Assembly (NCBI RefSeq): GCF_947179165.1
Contig: NC_077248.1
Coordinates: forward strand, 53,739,732-53,803,731
From: Solanum dulcamara
Taxonomy: Eukaryota; Streptophyta; Magnoliopsida; Solanales; Solanaceae
Direction of reading: 5' to 3'
DNA length: 64,000 nt
The first letter of the stretch is position 1; the number at the start of each line of letters is the position of its first letter. Both the position numbers and the translations under genes were made by a program. Positions 56,233-64,000 of this stretch are shown piece by piece. The notes under the pieces are model-generated. The model was not told the origin of the DNA and did not search any database. It worked only from the letters and a program-made list of their open reading frames with translations.

Positions 56233-58479
56233 TGTAAGACCCCAGGAAGTCAGAAAGTTAGAGCCAAGGATAAATCTTCAAAATATTGACTAGAACTAAG
56301 TTTATGATCATCTCTACGAGTCGTAGAGGTTTTTACAACCCATAGAAATGAGTCATCAAGGGAGTCTTGGTAATTGATCATGAACAACCTCAAAGGTAGG
56401 TCCTACGAATCAAGCTGAAGACCTGTAAACCCCTAAACAACCCGTAGACACAACTCATAGATATACTTTAGAGGGTAAGCTTCAGAAGTCCCTCGAGGTC
56501 AACTCTATGACTTGACAGGACGGTCCATAAAAAGCTTTACGAGTTGTAAACATGACTCATAGTCGCTCTTTAGAGACCTACATATTTTTAGGTTTTGAGA
56601 CCTACAGGAAGGACCAAGTATACGACCTGTAGGTGAGTTAACGAGTTATAATAACAACTCTTTCCAAAACTTCAGAGGGTCGATTTTAAGCCCATTCCCC
56701 AGACCTACAAACGACTCATCATTTCTTCGATGATCTGTAGAAAGGTGTCTCATAGAGTCAAGTTTCAGATTTAATGAGGGGTAGTTATATCATTTTTCAA
56801 GTTTTGTTCAATGAACCTAGACACTTTTATGGCCAAGTTCAAAGTCTATATATATTCAATTCATCAAATTCCCCTCCAATTCAATTCATTCTACAAAATT
56901 TCTATAAGGCAAGACCAAAGAATTCTCTCAAGGTTTCTCTTGAAGCTCAAGCTAGGGTTTCCAGATTTCTAAAAGGTTTCTTCTTTAATTCTTAGTGAAT
57001 AAAAAAAAGGTATGTGGGGATTGATTCATGGGTTCCTTTCATCCATGAAGTTCTAATGTTTTCTAAAGTTTTTATTCAATTTCAATTGAATTATGAACCC
57101 TAGTTTTGATGAATTGTATTAGACTATTTCAATTTCATTTTGAATTGTTATCCATTACTATTCTAAGCATATTTCTACATGAATAGCATGATTTTAACTT
57201 AAATTATGAACTTCATGCATAAAGCTACTTTTAAGTTATGATTATGAAAGTTAAAGATGGTTTAATGAGTTGATCATGAGGTTAATGATTTTCAATAAAA
57301 GTTTCTATGATTTAAAGTTGAGATTATAATTTTATGATGAAAGTTATGATGATTATCAAAGTTAAGATCAAAGAAGTTATTATGGTGTGATAAAGTCCAA
57401 TTCTCACACAATCATGTTAAAGATGGTGATAAGTATAATTCTTACTGAAGTTATAGATTCTTATGAATCACTAAGTTAATGAACTATTCCTAATGGTTTT
57501 TAAAGATGGATTGATAGGCAGCTACTATCTTTCCATATTATGTTATGATCATGTTTTTATGAATTTCATTAGGATATTAACTAAGCATCGAAAGGTCTTT
57601 TAGGTGGGGTTCAGTCCAATAACGTAGTTAGTTACCTAAGGGAATCATAGTAGCAATCAAAAGTCCCAAACTGCATTGCCCGCGTAGTTCGCCTTCATGT
57701 CCTAGATAGTGGATTCGCATATAGCACAGTTGAGTTGAGATGCATACCTTGACAAAGTATACCCTGGTGAGTTAGCCTCCACCTTCTCAATGAGGGTTCC
57801 ATCATATTTTATGTTATAGCTCGTATGGTCTTAGATTTTGGTTAAAGGTCTTATCCCACACAAGTTGTAGTTAAGCTATGAGTTATATGATAAAGTTTTG
57901 TGATATGCATTGATAATGAGTTTTCATGTGTTCTCAAATCTTTTAAGCCTTACTCATGCTCATGATGATTGTTCATGCATCTTATGGCATAATGGTTATG
58001 CTCCTTTATTTATTTATGCATACCTCACATAATTACTACATTCAAACGTACTAACACATATTTTTCCTACATTGTCTCAAAATGTAGGGGCGGACGACAC
58101 TAACAACTATTTTATTCGTGGCTAGAGTTGATTAGATATCAAGAGTTGGTGAGTCCTCATCTTATCAAGGTCAAGGACTTGTGACATATTGCTACTATTT
58201 TACTTCCCCTTATGTTTGAGTGAGCTAGGAGCTTGTCCTAAGCCCCCATCAAATACTAAAACTACAGGCATATTTAGACGATATTATGATGTAGTCCATT
58301 CGAACATTAATTGATTGATTTTATCCCTTAGTCCAACTCCCTTAAGTTGATTACTTATGCTTATATCTTATTAACATATTCTTTACCTTATGAATGCAAT
58401 GAATGCTAAGATAGATTGGTTGGGGTCCCTCACATCCCGATCGTTGTGTCATGGCATGACCCTAGTTTAGGTCGTGACA
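56233..58479 (+). repeat. Element C 5' LTR
   Basis: 2.25 kb from TGTAAGACCCC to GGTCGTGACA. The first 750 bp matches 63393-64000. The U3 part carries many copies of short motifs such as TACGAGT, GAGTCGTAG and ATGAGTCA, including the palindrome CTCTACGAGTCGTAGAG (56313-56329). A TATATATAT stretch at 56847 followed by CAATTCATCAAATTCCCCTC may mark the promoter. Confidence 0.87.
56847..56856 (+). promoter_or_regulatory. Possible TATA box of element C LTR
   Basis: CTATATATAT lies about 615 bp into the LTR, upstream of CT-rich leader-like sequence and of a GT site (57008) in a plausible transcribed region. Motif and position only. Confidence 0.4.
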
Positions 58480-58483
58480 AACT

Positions 58484-58495
58484 AGATATTAGAGA
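58484..58495 (+). promoter_or_regulatory. Degraded primer binding site of element C
   Basis: AGATATTAGAGA takes the place of TGGTATCAGAGC, four bases after the LTR end; four positions have changed. Confidence 0.65.
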
Positions 58496-58692
58496 ACAAG
58501 GTTTAGAAGAGTCCTATGGTGTCTAACATACCATGTTAGGTAGAGTCTTATTCATTGGTGTAAAGCATGCCATATCTATGAATTGGAGGATACGAAACGT
58601 CTTAGGAAAATTCTCACTTCTTACATGATCTATGTCGTATGGTAGACTGGTTAAGCTTTTCCCTCTAACACTTATTCTTTGTGATTTTTAGA

Positions 58693-59720
58693 ATATTCCT
58701 CCATGAAGATACCCCTCTAGAAGAAATGTGGTTGAGGAGGAGACACAAGCTCCGAATGATCCTTTGAATGATCAAGTTTCTAATACTGAGTTCCAAGCAG
58801 TTTCTCAAGTACTTTCTCAAACTGTTATGGCTCAAGTTAACCGTGAAGTGGTTGATCCTATGAACTCGAATGTTGGTACATCGGCCACTAGCTTTCATGA
58901 TTTCACGAGGATGAATCCTCCACAGTTTTGGGGTTCCAAAGTTTATAAGGATCCACAAGAGTTTGTTGATAGCATCCATAAGATTGTTAAGATCATGGGG
59001 ATTTGCCCGATTGAGAGGGAAGATTTAGATACTAACCAATTGAAAAGTATTTATCATATTTAGTATGATCAATGGAAAAGTGAGAGGCATAGAGAGGTGG
59101 ATTCCATGACTTGGGATGAGTTCAAAGGGGTGTTTCTATCGCTTTTTCCCATTAGAGTTGAGGGAGGACAAAGTGCAAGAGTTCATCAACCTTAAGCAAG
59201 GTGGTATAAGTGTGACAGAGTATGGCCTCAAGTTTACTCAATTCTCAAAATATGTTTCATTCATGGTTGCTAACTCAAGAGCTTGTATGAGTAAGTTTAT
59301 ATCAGGTGTGTCAGATATGGTCTTAGTGTAGTGTAATAAGACTATGTTATTTTGGAGATGGCTATATCTTGAATCATGACCTATATGGAGCAAATAAAAA
59401 GTGAGAAGCTAAATGAGAAGAATAGAGAGTCTAAGAGACCAAGGACCGATGGTGGTGATTTCTTACATGGTAAGTCCGGAGGGGGTAGACGTCTTTATTT
59501 TTAGCCAAAGTACTCTAGCCAAGGGTCTTCTAATTCCACTAATATAAGGTTTGACAAGGATAGTGTTCTATATACTAAGCCTTAAGGAGGTACTCCTATT
59601 GGCCAAGTTACTCTCGCATTCAAGAAGTGTGGTAAAAACCATAAGGGTGAGTGTTTAGCCATATCATCATGCTAAGGAATGCAAGGTAAAAGATGGTCAT
59701 CCTCAAGGCCAAGTTGATAA
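58693..59720 (+). pseudogene. Element C gag, decayed
   Basis: The expected start triplet near 58693 is ATT, and a TGA follows at the fourth codon. The capsid is open at 58728-59063 (FHDFTRMNPPQFWGSKVYKD then PQEFVDSIHKIVKIMG) and continues, one frame shifted, at 59116-59331 (FFPLELREDKVQEFINLKQG, VTEYGLKFTQFSKYVSFMVA). The shift falls in a T run near 59140. Around 59618-59650 a knuckle reads CGKNHKGECLA. Gag would package the element RNA. Confidence 0.84.
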
Positions 59721-59730
59721 AGGTGCCTAA

Positions 59731-60090
59731 ATGCAAGCAAAGGGTGGTCAACACAATAATAGGTTTTATGCCCTTTATGGTAGACAAGAGGTGGAGGAGA
59801 CTCCCAATTTTGTTGCCGGTATGTTATGGGTCATTCACTATGATGTTTATGCTTTGCTTGATTCGAGTGCAAAATTGTCTTTTATTTCCCCTTGTGTGGT
59901 TACAAGGTTTAATGTTAGCCCCGAAATATTGTTAGAGCCTTTCTCTATTTATACTGTTGTAGGTGAGTCAGTTGTGTCTAAAAGAGTCTATTGAAGATGT
60001 TCGGTTATGGTCCTTCATAAAGCTATCCTATTAGACCTAGTTGAGCTTAATATGAGTGATGTTGATGTTATCCTTGGTATGGATTAGATA
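59731..60090 (+). pseudogene. Element C aspartic protease remnant
   Basis: The frame 59731-59994 contains VYALLDSSAKLSFISPCVV, the protease active-site region. The catalytic Asp is kept but the following Gly of the Asp-x-Gly triplet is Ser. The closing motif DVDVILGMD lies at about 60061-60087 after a stop at 59992. Confidence 0.82.
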
Positions 60091-60189
60091 TATGCATGTT
60101 GTTCTTCCATTAATTGTAGAACCCGAGTGGTTAAATTCCAATTTCCTAATGAGCTAGTCCTAGAGTAGAAGCAAAGTAATTTCGTGCCT

Positions 60190-61110
60190 TAAATCTCAGA
60201 AAATAATTCCAAGGGTTGCATTTACCATCTTGTGAGGGTTAAGGATAAAAATTCTGAAGCCCCTACTCTAGAGTTGGTTCCTATTGTGAATGAGTCTCTG
60301 GATGTGTTTTTCGATGATTTACCTGATGTTTCTCCCGAAAGGGAAATTGACTTTATCATAGATCTTCTTTCAGGTACTCAACCTATTTTCATTCCTCCTT
60401 ACCGAATAGCCCCGGCAGAATTAAAAGAGTTAAACGATAGGTTTCATTAGACCAAGTATATCCCCATGGGGTGCTCCTATTCTATTTATTAGAAAGAAGA
60501 ATGGTTCGCTACATATGTGTATTGACTAGCAGTAATTAAATAAAGTAACCATCAAGAATAAGTACCCAATTTTGAGAATATATGATTTGTTAATCAATTG
60601 CAAAGGGCAAGATACTTCTCGAAGATAAATCTTCATTCTAGTTATCACTAATTGAGAGTGAGGGAGTGTGATATTCCTAAAACAACATTCTAAACAAGGT
60701 ATGACCACTATGAGTTCCTAGTTATATTTTTTGGTTTAACCAATGCCCCCGCGGCTGTCATTGAATTAATGAATAGGGTGTTTAAGTAATATTTAGACAT
60801 GTTTGTGATTGTATTCATTGATGATATTTTGGTTTACTCTCGAAATAAGGAGGAGCATACCAATCACTTGAGGATTGTGTTGCAAACTCTAAGGCACAAG
60901 CAATTATTTGCCAAGTTCAATAAGTGAGTTTTTGGAAAGGGAGATGGTTTTTCTTGGACATATTGTGTCCGGTGAAGGGATTATGGTTGATCTTAATAAA
61001 CCAATGCAGTTAAGAATCGGCCTAGACCATTATCTCCATTGGATATTAGGAGCTTCTTAGACCTAACCAGATATTATAGGATATTTGTGGAAGGATTTTA
61101 ATCGATCTCA
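60190..61110 (+). pseudogene. Element C reverse transcriptase remnant
   Basis: An N-terminal frame at 60232-60450 ([37 protein letters not shown]) is followed by broken fingers/palm sequence and by [19 protein letters not shown] (about 60800-60860), in which both catalytic Asp survive. The connection near 61045-61095 reads RSFLDLTRYYRIFVEGF. Stops at former Gln/Trp codons and frameshifts inactivate it. Confidence 0.85.
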
Positions 61111-61119
61111 TCACCTTTG

Positions 61120-61580
61120 ACCAAGTTAACTCAATAGAAGGTGAAGTTTCAATGGTTGAAAACTTGTGCAAAAAGTTTTCAAGAGTTAAAAGATTGTTTC
61201 ATTACCGCTCTTATCTTGACCTTGCTAGAAGGGTCCTACGGTTTCGTTGTGTATTGTGATGCTTCAAGGGTTGGTCTTGGTTTTGTATGGTAAGGTAATA
61301 GCCTATGCTTCTAGAAAAATTAAGGTGCCTGAACACAATTACCCAACCCATGATCTAGAACTAGCGGCGGTTGTGTTTTCTTTGAATATTTAGAGGCACT
61401 ATCTTTATGGTGTCCACGTGGATGTGTTCACCTACCATAAAAGGCTACAATATGTGTTCAAGCAAAAAAATTTGAACCTTTGACAAAGGAGATGGCTTAA
61501 GTTGGCGAAGGATTATGACATGAGTGTGTTATATCATCCGGGCAAAGCTAATGTGGTTTCCAATGTACTAATTAGATTGT
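61120..61580 (+). pseudogene. Element C RNase H remnant
   Basis: Contains [19 protein letters not shown] (about 61227-61282), then [17 protein letters not shown] (61340-61390). The conserved Thr-Asp-His block near 61430 is Thr-Tyr-His. A short deletion follows the first block. Confidence 0.8.
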
Positions 61581-61879
61581 CCATAGTAGTTTTACACATG
61601 TTGAGGAAGGTAGAAAATAATTGGGAAAGGATGTTCATATGTTGGTATGTTTAGGTGTGCATTTGGTAGATTCTAATGATGGAGGTTTTCTTGTGCATAA
61701 TGGTTTAGAATCCTCTCTTGTAGAAGGGCCAAACAAGACAATGATCCGGTGTTAGTTGAGTTGAAGAAGTCGTTTGCCAAAAACTCCATTGAGGCTTTCT
61801 CCCAAGGGAGAGATGGGGTGTTACGTTACCAAGGTTAGTTTTGTGTACCTAATGTTGGTGATTTGAGAGAGTTGATATT

Positions 61880-63111
61880 GAATGAGTCCCATAGTTCCTA
61901 ATATTCAATTCATCTGGGTTCGACCAAGATGTATTGTGACTTAAAAGAAGTGTATTAGTGGACTAGCATGCAGAAGGACATAGCAGAATTTGTAGCTAGG
62001 TGTCCCAATTGCCAATAAGTTAAAGTTAAACATCAAAGACCGGGAGTTTTAGCCCAAGATATTGAATTTCCTACTTGGAAGTGGGAGGATATGAATTTGG
62101 AATTTGTAATGGGTTTGCCTCATACTAAGAGGAAACATGATTCCATTTGGGTTGTTGTAGACCGGATGACTAAGTTGGCTCATTTTATACCGGTTAAAAC
62201 TTTTTATGGTTCCAAAACTATGTTAAGTTGTATGTTCGTGAGTTAGTAATACTTCATGGAGTGCCCTTGTCCATTATATCATTTCGAGGCACATAATTCA
62301 CTTCCCACTTTTGGAAGTTGTTTCAAAAGGGTCTCGGTACAAAGGTAAAGTTAAGTACCGCTTTCCATCCTCAAATAAATGATCAAGTCAAAAGAATGAT
62401 CCAAACTTTAGAGATGTGTTAAGGGTGTGTGATTGATTGTAAAGGAAGTTGGGATGAACATTTGCCATTAATTGAGTTTGCCTATAATAATATTTATCAC
62501 TCTAGCATCCAAATGACTCCTTTTGAAGAATTGTATAGGAAAAGATGTAGATCTCCGGTGGGATAGTTTGAAGTAGGTGATATAGAGTTGATTGTTCCAG
62601 ATTTAGTTATTGATGCTATGGAGAAGGTTAGACTCATAAGGCAGGGGTTGAAGACAGATCAAAGTTGTCAAAAGTCTAATTTTGATGTTAGGAAAAGAGA
62701 CCTTGAATTTACGGTGGATGATTAGTTCTATTTGAAGGTTTTACCCATGAAGGGTGTAATGCATTTCGATAAGAAATGGAAATTGAGTACTAGGTACGTT
62801 GGACCTTATAAGATATTAAGACGTGTTGGAAAGGTGGCTTATGAGTTAGATTTTCCACTTGAGTTAGCTATGGTTCACCTGGTGTTTCATTTATCTTATT
62901 GAGAAAGTTTGTGGGTGATCCAAACTCCATTGTGCCATTGGAAGATGTAAGTGTTGAAGAGAATTTGACTTATGAAGAAATTTCGATAGAGATCTTAGAC
63001 CCGCAATTTAAGAAGTTAAGGAACAAAGAAGTTGTGTTAGTCAAAGTGTTATGGAGGAATCAACAAGTAGAAAGAGCTACTTGGGAGGCAGAGGCGGATA
63101 TGATGAAATGA
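61880..63111 (+). pseudogene. Element C integrase with chromodomain-like tail, decayed
   Basis: Zinc-binding region 61905-62020 (YSIHLGSTKMYCDLKEVY and ARCPNCQ, both Cys kept), core with IWVVVDRMTKLAHFIPVKTF (about 62147-62206), further core sequence in shifted frames up to 62540, the C-terminal GPY motif (LSTRYVGPYKILRRVGKVAY, about 62785-62845), and the tail at 62899-63111 with NLTYEEISIEILDPQFKKLR and RATWEAEADM. The tail is open and well kept. The core contains several frameshifts. Confidence 0.85.
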
Positions 63112-63392
63112 TACTTGGACCTCTTTCCCTCTACTCAAGCCTAAAGTAGTAAGTCGTTCTTATTCAAGTTAATTTACCTCTTCCATATTCAGTTCCTCCT
63201 ATGTCATTCATATGCATGCATGTTCATGAAAGTTGATTTTAAAGTCAGGATTTTATGTTAAGTTGAAGTTTTCATTAACCATGCATTTTAAGGTGTCATT
63301 ATGTTCATTTTGGATTGGTAGTCCTCTTTCCGTGTCCTTCCTATGATAAGTTAATCTCATTCGAGAACAAATGTTCCTAAGGGGGGAGATAT
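63112..63392 (+). other. Element C 3' untranslated part and polypurine tract
   Basis: After the integrase stop the sequence holds the CATATGCATGCATGTTCATG phrase also found in E, and ends AAGGGGGGAGATAT (63379-63392), the primer for plus-strand synthesis. Confidence 0.8.
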
Positions 63393-64000
63393 TATAAGAC
63401 CCCAGGAAGTTAGAAAGTTGGATCCAAGGAGAAATCTTCAAAATTTTGACTAGACCCAAGTTTATGATCGTCTCTATGAGTCGTAGAGGATTCTATCACC
63501 CATAGAAATGAGTCGTAGAGAGAGTCTTGGTAATTGATCATGACTAACCTCAAAGAAAGTTCCTACGAATCAAGCTTACGACCTGTAAACCCCTACACAA
63601 TCTTAGACATAACTCATAGATAGAATTCATAGGATAAGTTTCAGAAGTCCCTCAAGGTCAAGTCTACGACTTGACAGGACAGTCCGTAGAAAGCTTTACG
63701 AGTCGTAGACATGACTCATAGTTGAACTTTAGAGAGCTACATATTTTTAGGTTTTGAGACCTTTAGGATGGACCAATTCTATGACCCATAGGTGAGTCAT
63801 AATAATGACACATTCTAAACCTCAGAGGCTCGATTTTAAGCCCATTCCTCAGACCTACAAGATGAGTCATTTTGACGACTCATCATTCCTTCGACGATCC
63901 GTAAAAAGGTGTCTTATAGAGTTAAGTTTCAGATTTAATGGGGTGTAGTTTTATCATTTCCTAAGTTCGGATCAATGAACCTAGAGACTTTTATGGCCAA
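63393..64000 (+). repeat. Element C 3' LTR, start only
   Basis: Starts TATAAGACCCC (TG drifted to TA) and follows 56233-56840 to the window end. It keeps the GAGTCGTAG motif cluster, with CTCTATGAGTCGTAGAG at 63472 (one base off the palindrome). Confidence 0.87.

Larger units (their letters stand above)
56233..64000 (+). mobile_element. Element C: plus-strand Ty3/gypsy chromovirus-like retrotransposon
   Basis: 5' LTR (56233-58479), degraded primer site, gag, protease, RT, RNase H, integrase with chromodomain-like tail, polypurine tract (63379-63392) and the first 608 bp of the 3' LTR before the window ends. The two LTR parts agree well. Domain order and the C-terminal tail indicate a chromovirus of the Tekay type (inference). 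Frameshifts and stops occur in every domain, but the RT catalytic pair survives. It lies inside LTR J. Confidence 0.88.

Noticed and set aside
1..64000. A novel multi-gene host or defence system, tRNA or rRNA genes
   Set aside because: No intact gene cluster, no tRNA cloverleaf and no rRNA sequence was recognised by eye. The window is explained mostly by nested retroelements. A tRNA scan and translated search would be decisive.

Overview
The window is a transposable-element graveyard from a plant nuclear genome, almost certainly Solanaceae (tomato/potato/pepper relatives). The evidence for this is base composition (AT-rich, introns and genes absent), several Ty3/gypsy chromovirus-type LTR retrotransposons with initiator-Met-tRNA primer sites (TGGTATCAGAGC), a copia solo LTR, small TIR elements, and at 42128-42361 a short 3' tail ending in TTG repeats that I recognise as the tail shared by Solanaceae TS-type SINEs and RTE LINEs. 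I found no intact protein-coding gene, no RNA gene, no CRISPR and no coherent new multi-gene system; every recognisable coding stretch is a decayed gag or pol piece, apart from two unrecognised short open stretches at 12.5-13.7 kb.

Layout. 1-11475: gypsy element A (+), with a partial 5' LTR, decayed gag-pol, a 3' LTR and then an extra start of internal sequence with a second primer site. It carries a solo gypsy LTR (K, 1692-3795, perfect target duplication AGTAA) and a solo copia LTR (9856-10786, perfect target duplication TATAT). 11476-14960: AT-rich intergenic DNA with two unidentified open stretches and degenerate repeats. 14960-16786: the LTR end and gag of another gypsy element (L, +), running into an 83-bp GA-rich minisatellite (16790-17760). 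17761-20095: intergenic DNA with a hAT-like MITE, a Stowaway-like fragment and a fold-back element. 20096-26219: gypsy element G (-), with a long LTR containing an exact 200-bp-period duplication. 26220-26838: AT-rich DNA and a LINE RNase H scrap. 26839-28694: an isolated LTR (I, -).

28716-43516: gypsy element D (-), complete in layout, with element E (29233-34220, +) nested in its 3' LTR and an RTE/SINE tail in its 5' LTR. E has two LTRs and gag but no pol. 43517-54630: element F (-), whose 5' LTR is split by element H (50150-54334, -), another gag-only derivative. 54630-56232: LTR fragment J (-), split by element C (56233-64000, +), which is complete in layout but runs off the window.

The elements do not work together as a pathway; the order of nesting gives relative ages (E after D; H after F; C after J; K and the copia LTR after A; the RTE/SINE tail after D). 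Most coding damage consists of in-frame stops and missense changes that fit C-to-T and G-to-A transitions, as expected for methylated, silenced plant repeats, plus frameshifts. Element names A-L are local labels only.
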